Source: Clostridiisalibacter paucivorans DSM 22131 (GTDB taxonomy: Bacteria > Bacillota > Clostridia > Tissierellales > Clostridiisalibacteraceae). Taken from it: a stretch of DNA of 64,000 nucleotides. Shown piece by piece: positions 44,495-52,091 of this stretch. The notes below the pieces were generated by a model, which worked only from the letters and a program-made list of their open reading frames with translations, ran no database searches and was not told the DNA's origin. The translations under genes were made by a program, and so were the position numbers. The DNA lies in contig NZ_JHVL01000001.1 in the NCBI RefSeq assembly GCF_000620125.1, positions 124,001 through 188,000 on the forward strand. The letters are read 5' to 3'. The first letter of the stretch is position 1. Each line of letters starts with the position of its first letter.

Positions 44495-45394
44495 TTAGAT
44501 TGCCCCCCTTGCCCTCAAATAGTTAAATATACCCTTCAAGTCAAAATCATAAGGGGTATAATCTATATTATATATCCTCTCATATGCTTTTTCTCCATTT
44601 TTATCTTGATAATATAGTTTGGGCTTTATGTCATAGAAAGTATATCTTCCTAATATATTTTCTGGCGTTTTAAATTTAGTATATATACTCAAGGTCTGAT
44701 TTTGTTTGCATTTAATTCCTGAAATCTCCCTATAATCAATATCTCCTATGGAAATATCCAGATAATCCTTTAAATCTTCTAATAGTGGAGACCTAATATC
44801 CAATAATTCTATATCCTTTTCTACATTGCCATGAAAAGACGATGTCCCATCGGAAGAACTGCTAGAACTTATAGATGTTATATTATTACTTCTTCTTTCA
44901 TCTCTATATATTATTATCCTTCCTAGATCAACATCTATTGTACTTCTATCATTGAATTCTATATGGGCATTGTTAAGCTCAATTTCATAGTTTTCCCTAT
45001 CTATATTGTTTAGATCTATCTTAAGATACAATGTTCGAAGTACATATCTTCCATATATATCTTCCCTTTGATTGTTATTGCTATTATCAAAAAAAGAGAA
45101 TCCCCCTCCTCCAAAGGGCTGATGGGAAACAAGGACTTCAATATTAGGTTCCTCTTCAAAGTATATATCTGTAACCTTTCTATCATCGGATAAATTAGTT
45201 ATATATTTAAGTTCAATCCTATCTACCATATTATAATTTTTATTGCTAGATACATATTCTTCAACATACATCTTCAAAAACACAGGATTATCCAGTCTAT
45301 ATATTATTACAAATCCAACTGTAAAAATTAATGACAGTACAATTAGGAATAACCCAAACCTCAATATCTTTCTATTCAATTCCAATATATTCAC
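44495..45394 (-). CDS. single-pass exported protein of unknown function
   Basis: The 299 aa have one N-terminal membrane segment (about 12-32, FGLFLIVLSLIFTVGFVIIY) and an external beta-rich domain with a low-complexity Ser linker (SISSSSSSDGTSSF). Its gene lies between two multi-pass membrane protein genes (6 nt and 1 nt), so a joint envelope complex is plausible. No known domain was recognised. Confidence 0.75.
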   Translation of the reverse strand: MNILELNRKILRFGLFLIVLSLIFTVGFVIIYRLDNPVFLKMYVEEYVSSNKNYNMVDRIELKYITNLSDDRKVTDIYFEEEPNIEVLVSHQPFGGGGFSFFDNSNNNQREDIYGRYVLRTLYLKIDLNNIDRENYEIELNNAHIEFNDRSTIDVDLGRIIIYRDERRSNNITSISSSSSSDGTSSFHGNVEKDIELLDIRSPLLEDLKDYLDISIGDIDYREISGIKCKQNQTLSIYTKFKTPENILGRYTFYDIKPKLYYQDKNGEKAYERIYNIDYTPYDFDLKGIFNYLRARGAI

Positions 45395-45400
45395 ATCCTA

Positions 45401-45940
45401 TTACAGTATATTTTCTCTTAGTATTTTATCTACATATTCAACTTTATCTTCAGATACTTTTATATCGTATTCTTCATCGTTATAATGAAGGATAATCTCA
45501 TACTTTCTCTCTTTTTTCCATTCAAAAGAATTAATATTAATAAATTCCAATGCTTCTCCATGATATACTAATCCATTATCATAAAAATACACTCTTCTGT
45601 CATCATTTAAAAAATTTAATAGTATCAAAGGAATAATTATAATTATAAAGCCATCAAATTCTTCATAAAATCCCTTAGTAATCATTAAACGAATGTTTAT
45701 AATTGCTAAAATGATGGAAAGTATTGCTATACTACATTTAGAAATATTAGCTATTATAGTTCTATGTATATAATAATCAGGTTTTGGTAAGGTCTTTTTG
45801 TTTAATATTGTAATAATCAAATCTATCCATAATACAGCTGCTACTATACAAACAGCCATAACATTGTCTCTATAAAATATGTATACAATAAAAAGTAATA
45901 TTATAAAAAATATAGATAATACATCTTTTAACTTCCCCAT
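45401..45940 (-). CDS. membrane protein with C-terminal PH-like domain (DUF5673-type)
   Basis: From the ATG at 45940 (179 aa, site GAGGGGGATATGAT) there are four to five helices, then a cytoplasmic RVYFYDNGLVYHGEALEFINI...YEIILHYNDEEYDIKV domain like bacterial PH/DUF5673 proteins. The protein at 6454-6990 has the same plan. It is the first gene of an uncharacterised five-gene unit. Confidence 0.75.
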   Translation of the reverse strand: MGKLKDVLSIFFIILLFIVYIFYRDNVMAVCIVAAVLWIDLIITILNKKTLPKPDYYIHRTIIANISKCSIAILSIILAIINIRLMITKGFYEEFDGFIIIIIPLILLNFLNDDRRVYFYDNGLVYHGEALEFININSFEWKKERKYEIILHYNDEEYDIKVSEDKVEYVDKILRENIL

Positions 45941-46084
45941 ATCATATCCCCCTCTTAAATATATTTCTATTTTATTATAGACATCAATAATAATTATATC
46001 ATAGCAATAAAAAGACATATCAAATATATTTTATGTTAAAAAAGCAGGAGACTTTTATAGAGTTTTTCAAAAATAAATAAAAAA

Positions 46085-46114
46085 CATGCTGTTAAAGATA
46101 TCTTTAACAGCATG
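46085..46114. terminator. terminator of the dnaX-ebfC-recR unit
   Basis: CATGCTGTTAAAGAT/ATCTTTAACAGCATG, followed on minus by TTTTTTATTTATTTTT. Confidence 0.9.
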
Positions 46115-46192
46115 CTTTTGATAAAACTTTGTTTTCAGTTATAAATTTTTATTTGTAATGAAAGAAGTTTATTTTCTTTTTAAAAGGCCTTT

Positions 46193-46795
46193 CTATATAT
46201 CCCTACGCCCCTCCAATGCCTTGGACAGAGTTACCTCATCTGCATATTCTAAATCTCCTCCAACTGGTATACCATGGGCTATTCTTGTGGTCTTTATCCC
46301 TAAGGGTTTTATGAGTTTAGATATATACATAGCCGTGGCTTCTCCCTCTATTGTGGGATTAGTCGCTAATATTATCTCTTTTATATCTTTACTTTCCCTT
46401 ATTCTATTTAACAACTCTTTGATTTTTATCTGTTCAGGCCCTATGCCTTCCATGGGTGATATACTGCCATGGAGGACATGATATAGTCCATTGTATTCTC
46501 TTATTCTTTCCATGGCTATTACATCCCTAGGGTCCTCTACCACACATATGGAGGTTTGATCTCGCTTCTTATTTCTACATATATTACAAGGATCTATATC
46601 AGTAAGATTAGTGCATATACTACAATACTTTATATTCTTCTTTGCACTTACTATAGCCTTTGCCAAATCATTGGCATTGGATTCACTCATATTTAATACA
46701 TGAAATGCCAATCTCTGGGCTGTTTTTTTCCCTATCCCCGGCAATTTAGAAAATTCTTCTATAAGTTTAGCTACAGGCGCTGCAAGGTAATCCAT
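46193..46795 (-). CDS. recR: recombination mediator RecR
   Basis: RecR clamps DNA with RecO and loads RecA. The 200 aa from ATG 46795 (AGAGGTGAAATT site; longer frame rejected) have a helix-hairpin-helix ([13 protein letters not shown]), a zinc finger [16 protein letters not shown] and Toprim [12 protein letters not shown]. It is 82 nt downstream of ebfC. Confidence 0.96.
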   Translation of the reverse strand: MDYLAAPVAKLIEEFSKLPGIGKKTAQRLAFHVLNMSESNANDLAKAIVSAKKNIKYCSICTNLTDIDPCNICRNKKRDQTSICVVEDPRDVIAMERIREYNGLYHVLHGSISPMEGIGPEQIKIKELLNRIRESKDIKEIILATNPTIEGEATAMYISKLIKPLGIKTTRIAHGIPVGGDLEYADEVTLSKALEGRRDI

Positions 46796-46877
46796 AATTT
46801 CACCTCTTGAGAGCATAATACATACCAAAATTTTGTAATATTAAAATCACACTAAAGGTATATCTTACGCTAAATTT

Positions 46878-47210
46878 CTATAACCCTGGTATGTTTAATC
46901 CTCCAGTAATCTTTTGCATTTCTGTGGTCATCATCTCTTCTGCCTTTCTCAATGCCTCATTAGTTGCTGCCAATATAAGGTCTTGAAGCATCTCTACATC
47001 ATCTGGATCAACTACATCTTGTTCTATAACTATATCCAATATCTCTTTTTTTCCATTTGCTTTAACTGTAACTGCTCCACCACCTGCTGACGCCTCTACT
47101 TCTCTTTCTTCGATTTCTCCTTGAACCTTTGCCATCTTCTTTTGCATTTGTTGAACTTGTTTCATCATATTCCCCATATTTCCCATTCCTTTAAACTTTC
47201 CTTTAGCCAT
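46878..47210 (-). CDS. ebfC: YbaB/EbfC nucleoid-associated protein
   Basis: The 110 aa have the coiled [38 protein letters not shown] pattern. It binds DNA as a tweezer-like dimer. It lies between dnaX and recR as in most bacteria. Confidence 0.95.
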   Translation of the reverse strand: MAKGKFKGMGNMGNMMKQVQQMQKKMAKVQGEIEEREVEASAGGGAVTVKANGKKEILDIVIEQDVVDPDDVEMLQDLILAATNEALRKAEEMMTTEMQKITGGLNIPGL

Positions 47211-47246
47211 AAATTTTCCTCCTTCAAAGTAATTTTATTCCATTTT

Positions 47247-48968
47247 TTATTCTTCTATTTTTACAATATCTTCTCCAAAGATATCTTTTGCCTTATTTAT
47301 CATCTTTTCTACATCGTCTTCAGTACCAGTTTTTGGATCTTTTGTGCTGACCTCATATGCCATAACAAAATTAATTTTTATATCTGCACCTACAAACTGT
47401 TTAACTACATCTTCAATAAATGTCCTATGCTCTTTTTTGTTTATTGCTTCTTTATGTATACCAAATTGCTCGTCAAATGCTACTGTTAGAACATTACCTT
47501 CAACATATGCTGGCTTTCCTTCCATCAAAAGAGCATGGGTAGTTATTCGCTTCTTCTTCACCTGTTTTAATATTTGAGGCCACATATTGATTATACCTTC
47601 ACCATTAACTTCACTAATACTATTTTGTACCTTTTCATCTTCACTAACCCTTGTATCTCTTTTATCCCCATTATCCAATTCAATGTCCTTATCCTCGTCT
47701 TTTACCTTTTTAGGTATTTCTTCTTTTTTTGTATCCATAGCTTTAATTGGATCTGGTTTTTTATCTTCTTTAGGTTTGGATATGTTCTGTTTACTGAAAT
47801 CATTTTCTCCAATCATCTTTTCCAATGTGGATATTCTCTGAGCCAATGCCTCTATTGTATAGTCATTTTGTGGTGTAATAATCTTTACTAATCCAGTCTC
47901 CAAATATATCCTAGGATGTGATGCCCACTTAGTCTTATTTTCTATATCAGATAATATATTCAATATCCTTATAACCTCTGAAAGTTGTATGGTCTGACTT
48001 TGCTCTTTAAGCATATTTATCATTTCTTCAGTGCCATCTATGATATCATATACATCTTCAGTAGTTTTTATTATCATTATATTCCTAAAATGGATTATTA
48101 ACTCTTTTACAAATTGCTTAATATCTCTCCCCTGTCTCATTATATAATCTATCAACTTTAGACCTTCATCTAAATTTTTACTTATTATATAATCTGACAT
48201 TTGAAAAAGTGTATCATTATTTACTGTTCCCAGTACTGAAGTCACATAGTCATAAGTTATAGTATTTGCCCCTTCAGAAGTATCCACAAAGGATATACAT
48301 TGATCTAAAATGCTAAGGGCATCTCTCATGGCACCATCGGCATTTCTAGCTATGAGGCTCATTGCTTTATCTTCTATATTGACCCCTATTTCTTCACATA
48401 TATTCTGCATATTGGTCTTTAACGTATCTACAGTAAGTCTTTTAAAGTCAAACCTTTGACATCGTGATAGTATTGTAGCTGGTAACCTTTGGGGTTCTGT
48501 TGTGGCCAATATAAACAATAAATGCTTTGGAGGTTCTTCTAATGTCTTTAATAATGCATTGAAAGCACCCTTTGACAGCATATGGACCTCGTCTATAATA
48601 TAGACCTTGTATCTACCCTTTGCAGGTAAATACTTGACTTTTTCCCTCAATTCTCTAATATCATCTACGCTATTATTAGATGCAGCATCCATTTCTACAA
48701 CATCCATTATGTTTTCCTCTAGTATCCCATTACATACTTCACAGTTATTACAGGGATTGCCATCAATATTATCTGTGCAATTTACAGCTCTAGCAAATAT
48801 CTTGGCAGTAGATGTTTTACCTGTTCCCCTGGTTCCAGAAAAAAGGTAGGCATGGGCTATATTATCATTTTTTAATTGATTTTTTAATATGGTAGTAATA
48901 TGCTCTTGCCCTAAAACCTCGTCAAAGGTCTTGGGTCTAAACTTTCTATATATTGCCTGATACGCCAT
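47247..48968 (-). CDS. dnaX: DNA polymerase III subunits gamma/tau
   Basis: The clamp-loader ATPase has Walker A GTRGTGKTSTAK (about 44-55), zinc CTDNIDGNPCNNCEVC (about 63-78) and DEVHMLS. Residues about 390-470 are a Lys/Glu/Asp-rich linker and the C-terminus (about 470-573) is the tau part. At 573 aa it is full length; a programmed frameshift to gamma was not seen. Transcription ends after recR. Confidence 0.95.
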   Translation of the reverse strand: MAYQAIYRKFRPKTFDEVLGQEHITTILKNQLKNDNIAHAYLFSGTRGTGKTSTAKIFARAVNCTDNIDGNPCNNCEVCNGILEENIMDVVEMDAASNNSVDDIRELREKVKYLPAKGRYKVYIIDEVHMLSKGAFNALLKTLEEPPKHLLFILATTEPQRLPATILSRCQRFDFKRLTVDTLKTNMQNICEEIGVNIEDKAMSLIARNADGAMRDALSILDQCISFVDTSEGANTITYDYVTSVLGTVNNDTLFQMSDYIISKNLDEGLKLIDYIMRQGRDIKQFVKELIIHFRNIMIIKTTEDVYDIIDGTEEMINMLKEQSQTIQLSEVIRILNILSDIENKTKWASHPRIYLETGLVKIITPQNDYTIEALAQRISTLEKMIGENDFSKQNISKPKEDKKPDPIKAMDTKKEEIPKKVKDEDKDIELDNGDKRDTRVSEDEKVQNSISEVNGEGIINMWPQILKQVKKKRITTHALLMEGKPAYVEGNVLTVAFDEQFGIHKEAINKKEHRTFIEDVVKQFVGADIKINFVMAYEVSTKDPKTGTEDDVEKMINKAKDIFGEDIVKIEE

Positions 48969-49050
48969 TTAATCACCTTCAACACTATAATTTGTGGTAC
49001 ATTTATTATAACAGATTATATTATTCAATTCCAGAATTGTATATATCTTA

Positions 49051-49087
49051 AAAAAATGCCACGACTTTAAAGTCGTGGCATTTTTTT
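49051..49087 (-). terminator. terminator after SRP RNA
   Basis: Arms AATGCCACGACTTT/AAAGTCGTGGCATT with A/T runs on both sides. Confidence 0.9.
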
Positions 49088-49089
49088 AA

Positions 49090-49355
49090 GCCGTGCACCT
49101 ATCTTCGACATAATACTCCAAGCGTTACCTGAGCAGTTTTCTCGGACTAGGCATCCCTACGGCACACGAAAGTGTCTACTTACCGCTGCTTCCTTCCGGA
49201 TCTGACGGGGTTCATAGATTTTCGTTGCGTAGGACCCAATCTTCAACGACACTTACTCAGGGCAGACCTTACAGCATCAAGCCTCAGATAGGAATTCAAC
49301 CCTGCTATAGCGGTTTGCAGGTACAGGGCACCGCTACCTCCCCATCTAGCACGGC
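49090..49355 (-). ncRNA. ffs: signal recognition particle RNA, large bacterial form
   Basis: On minus it starts GCCGTGCTAGATGGGGAGG and ends in GGTGCACGGC-like sequence that pairs with the start. The apical domain IV is clear: GGAAGGAAGCAGCGG near 49186-49199. About 266 nt with an Alu domain fits Firmicutes. It is 11 nt downstream of tRNA-Ser, on one transcript. Its Ffh partner is not in the window. Confidence 0.94.
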
Positions 49356-49366
49356 AAACCTCAAAC

Positions 49367-49459
49367 TGGCGGAGAGAGGGGGATTCGAACCCCCGAGACG
49401 GTTAGGCCGTCTACCCGCTTTCCAGGCGAGCGCCTTCAGCCAGACTCAGCCATCTCTCC
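49367..49459 (-). tRNA. tRNA-Ser (anticodon GGA)
   Basis: It starts GGAGAGATGGCTGAGT and ends in TCTCTCCGCCA with encoded CCA. The anticodon loop CTGGAAA gives GGA (reads UCC/UCU). A long variable arm (GTAGACGGCCTAACCGTCTC) confirms Ser type. Length is 93 nt with CCA. Confidence 0.96.
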
Positions 49460-49494
49460 TCAAATTTTATTCAGATTTAACTCGACAGATATAT

Positions 49495-49523
49495 ATTATA
49501 TCCTAGAAAAATATATATGTCAA
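49495..49523 (-). promoter_or_regulatory. consensus promoter of tRNA-Ser/SRP RNA
   Basis: On minus, TTGACA (49518-49523), a 17-nt spacer and TATAAT (49495-49500): a perfect sigma-A promoter. Confidence 0.9.
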
Positions 49524-49567
49524 CCTAAACGCTAGTCTATAATTCTTGACCTCAATTCAAACAAAAA

Positions 49568-49586
49568 GAGCCAAAACCACTGGCTC
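49568..49586 (-). terminator. terminator after perR
   Basis: On minus, GAGCCAGTGGTTTTGGCTC is followed by TTTTTGTTTG. Confidence 0.8.
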
Positions 49587-49651
49587 AACCTAATTATAAG
49601 CACATAATATATGAAACTGTAATCCTCATTATGGTATATATGGAATTATGT

Positions 49652-50062
49652 TTAATCTTTTAAACACTTTTTACATATACCTTTAAAGTATATATGCTTT
49701 TCTTCTACTTTAAATCCATCTAGACTGTCACTATCCATATAAGATAAATCTGTATGAAAGTCATATACATTTCCACATTGTCTACATTTAAAATGTCCAT
49801 GCATTGATGTATTTGCATCATATCGTGTCTCTTTTTCTTCAATAGTTATTACAGTCACTATACCCTTCTCTATAAATAAATTTAAAGTATTATATACCGT
49901 AGTTTTAGATAAAGTAGGTATTTCATTAGATAAATACTTGTATATCTCATCTACTGTGGGATGAGTTTCATGCTCCAACAAATATTCAAATATCTTTAAT
50001 CTCTGGTATGAAGGTTTTATACCATGCTCTATTAAATATTTATCGGTATTTTTTTTGTTCAT
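49652..50062 (-). CDS. perR: PerR-type peroxide sensor (Fur family)
   Basis: The 136 aa have the winged-helix N-domain (PSYQRLKIFEYLLEHETHPTVDEIYKYL), the regulatory metal residues (His in ETHPTVDEI, Asp and His-x-His in RYDANTSMHGHF, Asp in VYDFHTD) and structural zinc CxxC pairs (KCRQC, KKCLK region). Asp in the NVYDFH position, as in Bacillus PerR, argues for PerR over Fur. It lies downstream of the HTH gene, which has a PerR-like box. Confidence 0.88.
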   Translation of the reverse strand: MNKKNTDKYLIEHGIKPSYQRLKIFEYLLEHETHPTVDEIYKYLSNEIPTLSKTTVYNTLNLFIEKGIVTVITIEEKETRYDANTSMHGHFKCRQCGNVYDFHTDLSYMDSDSLDGFKVEEKHIYFKGICKKCLKD

Positions 50063-50080
50063 TTAAAGGACTCCTCACTA

Positions 50081-50263
50081 TTAATCAACTTTTATATCAT
50101 AATAACATCTTTTAGGAGAAAATATTTTCTCTTCCTTCTTTAACTTCTTTATAGCTTTATCAATCTCTTTCTTTTCTATTCCTGATTTTTCAGCTATATC
50201 TTTAGATTTCAATGGTTCTCCAGCATCTTTAAGTGTATTTAAAACCTTATCCAAATTATCCAT
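50081..50263 (-). CDS. small winged-helix-like protein
   Basis: The 60 aa from ATG 50263 (AAAGGAGGTTTTACT) form a MarR-like mini HTH: LNTLKDAGEPLKSKDIAEKSGIEKKEIDKAIKKLKKEEKI, ending in SPKRCYYDIKVD. It lies 18 nt upstream of perR. It may be a DNA-binding accessory. The longer upstream frame covers a PerR-like box and has no site. Confidence 0.8.
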   Translation of the reverse strand: MDNLDKVLNTLKDAGEPLKSKDIAEKSGIEKKEIDKAIKKLKKEEKIFSPKRCYYDIKVD

Positions 50264-50294
50264 AGTAAAACCTCCTTTTATATTCATTCTAAAT

Positions 50295-50342
50295 TTGTAA
50301 TGATTATAATTATAAATTATCAAAAACCCCCTTTTATGTCAA
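50295..50342 (-). promoter_or_regulatory. promoter with PerR-like box for HTH-perR
   Basis: TTGTAATGATTATAA (50295-50309) differs from the Per box consensus TTATAATNATTATAA at one position. A likely promoter (TTGACA 50337-50342, 17-nt spacer, TAATTT 50314-50319) ends 4 nt upstream of it. The peroxiredoxin gene shows the same geometry and shares AATTTGTAATGATTA. Confidence 0.75.
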
Positions 50343-50352
50343 GGGGTTTTTG
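50322..50352 (-). terminator. terminator after the Fe-S protein gene
   Basis: CAAAAACCCCCTTTT and the AAGGGGTTTTTG arm. The promoter for the HTH-perR genes overlaps it. Confidence 0.85.
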
Positions 50353-50362
50353 ATATGGTCAA

Positions 50363-51100
50363 TTATTTTTTAGATACTATTTCGCCTTCTGGGCTAACTA
50401 TAATTTCACTATATGGTACTATCTTGCTAGACTTCAACATGGCATTTTTTACTGATTGTACTATTCCTCCACAACAAGGTACTGACATCCTTACTACTTT
50501 TATACTCTTTATATCATTTTCATTTAATATTTCAGTAAGCTTTTCTTCATAATATTTATTATCATCTAGTTTAGGACAACCTATTATAGTTATATGTCCT
50601 TTGATAAAATCTCTATGAAAATTGGCATATGCATAAGCTGTACAATCTGCTGCTATTAGTAAATCTGCCCCATCAAGATAAGATGCCTTAGTATTGATCA
50701 AATTCAACTGTACAGGCCATTGTCTAAGCTCTGATGACATATGTTCTGATGCCACTTTTTCTGGTGCTTTTTTATCTGTAGCGGTTGATTTTCTCTCTAT
50801 TACCTTAGCTGCAGTTCCTGGACATCCACAAGGCATAGGTTTATCCTCTTTTGCCTTTTTTCTTTCTGCCATTCTCTTTTTTACTGCGTCATCATCATAT
50901 GCAGCTGCTTCCCTCTCTATCATAGTAATAGCTCCAGTTGGGCACTCTGGTAAACAATCTCCTAATCCATCACAGTATTCATCACTTACTAATTGAGCCT
51001 TACCATTTACCATCTCTATAGCTCCTTCATGACAAGCTGTAACACATAGTCCACATCCATTACATTTTTCTTGATTTATATTTATAATTTTTCTCTTCAT
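50363..51100 (-). CDS. 4Fe-4S ferredoxin-type protein linked to Hcp
   Basis: The 245 aa start with two cluster motifs (CNGCGLCVTACHEG and CDGLGDCLPECPTG, residues 14-55). A Lys/Ala linker with CGCPG follows, and a C-terminal domain has CTAYAY, IIGCPKLD and VPCCGG. It sits between the PerR block and a crp/fnr gene, with hcp on the other side of that gene. Electron transfer to Hcp is a likely role. Its promoter has the same Crp/Fnr-type site as hcp. Confidence 0.88.
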   Translation of the reverse strand: MKRKIININQEKCNGCGLCVTACHEGAIEMVNGKAQLVSDEYCDGLGDCLPECPTGAITMIEREAAAYDDDAVKKRMAERKKAKEDKPMPCGCPGTAAKVIERKSTATDKKAPEKVASEHMSSELRQWPVQLNLINTKASYLDGADLLIAADCTAYAYANFHRDFIKGHITIIGCPKLDDNKYYEEKLTEILNENDIKSIKVVRMSVPCCGGIVQSVKNAMLKSSKIVPYSEIIVSPEGEIVSKK

Positions 51101-51118
51101 CTTTTATCTCCTCCATTA

Positions 51119-51147
51119 TTGATTTTCTATCTTAATTATAATAGAAT
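51119..51147 (+). promoter_or_regulatory. possible crp promoter
   Basis: TTGATT (51119-51124), a 17-nt spacer and TAGAAT (51142-51147). The 14-bp palindrome at 51163 would lie just downstream of the start, which could give autorepression. Confidence 0.45.
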
Positions 51148-51176
51148 ATTATTAGTAAATCGGTAACATGTGTTAC
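51135..51176 (-). promoter_or_regulatory. Crp/Fnr-type operator and promoter of the Fe-S protein gene
   Basis: GTAACATGTGTTAC (51163-51176; 6-bp arms) is followed on minus, after 22 nt, by TATAAT (51135-51140). This puts the palindrome centre at about -41.5, a class II activator position. The identical layout is upstream of hcp. Confidence 0.8.
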
Positions 51177-51201
51177 TAAAAAATATTTAATGGTGATAAT
51201 T

Positions 51202-51885
51202 ATGAAATATTTAATACAGGCACTTAAAGAGAGTTCCCTATTCAAATCCTTAGATAGTGAATTTATCAAATCTGTACTAGCTAAAACTAAATTTAAAACT
51301 AATATGTACAAAAAAAATAGTGTTGTTGCATTTGAAGGAGATCTCTGTAATAAAATTGGTATCATTATAAATGGTCATATAGAGGTCCAAAAGATATATC
51401 CTTCTGGTAAAACTGTGACTATAAGTAAGATGGGTAGGGGCAATATATTTGGTGAAGTCATTATCTTTTCTAATATGGGACAATATCCTTCAAGTATAAT
51501 ATCCTCTACAGATTCAGAAATTATGTTTATCCCAAAGGATGATATTATAAATCTATGTACAAAAAATACTATAATTTTAAATAATTTTATGGAATTATTG
51601 TCAAATAAAATACTCATGCTTAATAACAAACTAAAAAATATTTCCTATCATACTATAAAGGAAAAACTGGCCAATTTTATATTAGAAGAATATAGTAAGC
51701 AAAATAGTCTGAAAATAAAAATCAAGCTCTCTAAAAAAGAATTAGCAGAACATTTTGGTATCCCTAGGCCATCTCTATCTAGAGAGCTTATAAATATGAA
51801 AAATGATAACATTATTGATTACGATAGAAAGACTATAGAAATCCTTGATTTAGATGGATTAGAAGATATATTAATTAAGACCTGA
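51202..51885 (+). CDS. Crp/Fnr-family regulator, likely controlling hcp
   Basis: The 227 aa have a cNMP-like beta-roll domain (about 20-130, KKNSVVAFEGDLCNKIGIIINGHIEV) and a C-terminal HTH (KKELAEHFGIPRPSLSRELINM, about 178-205). There is no N-terminal Cys set for an Fnr cluster, so a haem, cluster or nitrosylation-type input is open. I take the ATG at 51202 (GGTGAT site). It is one of three plus-strand genes and divergent from the Fe-S gene. HcpR-type regulators of this family control hcp in many anaerobes. Confidence 0.88.
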   Translation: MKYLIQALKESSLFKSLDSEFIKSVLAKTKFKTNMYKKNSVVAFEGDLCNKIGIIINGHIEVQKIYPSGKTVTISKMGRGNIFGEVIIFSNMGQYPSSIISSTDSEIMFIPKDDIINLCTKNTIILNNFMELLSNKILMLNNKLKNISYHTIKEKLANFILEEYSKQNSLKIKIKLSKKELAEHFGIPRPSLSRELINMKNDNIIDYDRKTIEILDLDGLEDILIKT

Positions 51886-51941
51886 CAATAAATGGTCAAA
51901 TCAAATTGTTGACAAACATAAAATTATTACAAGGTATAGAA

Positions 51942-52031
51942 TAAGTTAATAGTTAGTGGTTAGTAGTTATTAGTTTAATGATGAAATCCATAAGATTTCT
52001 TCCATCAACTACTAACTACGGACTACTAACT
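51942..52031. repeat. dispersed TTAGTAGTTAG inverted repeat, copy 6
   Basis: AAGTTAATAGTTAGTGGTTA, TTAATGATGAAATCCATAAG, ATTTCTTCCATCAAC, TACTAACTACGGACTACTAA. It lies between crp and the 3' end of hcp. Confidence 0.82.
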
Positions 52032-52057
52032 GTTCTTTAGACCTTTGTCATTAAAAT

Positions 52058-52084
52058 GACCTGACCAATATAAATGGTCAGGTC
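52058..52084 (-). terminator. terminator after hcp
   Basis: GACCTGACCA/TGGTCAGGTC; on minus the following ATTTTAATG gives a modest U-tract. Confidence 0.7.
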
Positions 52085-52091
52085 TTAATTT

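Noticed and set aside
47247-48968. programmed frameshift for DnaX gamma
   Set aside because: I saw no slippery A-run with a downstream stem in the expected place.
49225-49506. 93-codon open frame on plus
   Set aside because: It is the reverse strand of SRP RNA and tRNA-Ser; no ribosome site.
51878-51896. terminator-like GACCTGACAATAAATGGTCA after crp
   Set aside because: It has only short arms and no U-run; it resembles part of the hcp terminator but is too weak to call.
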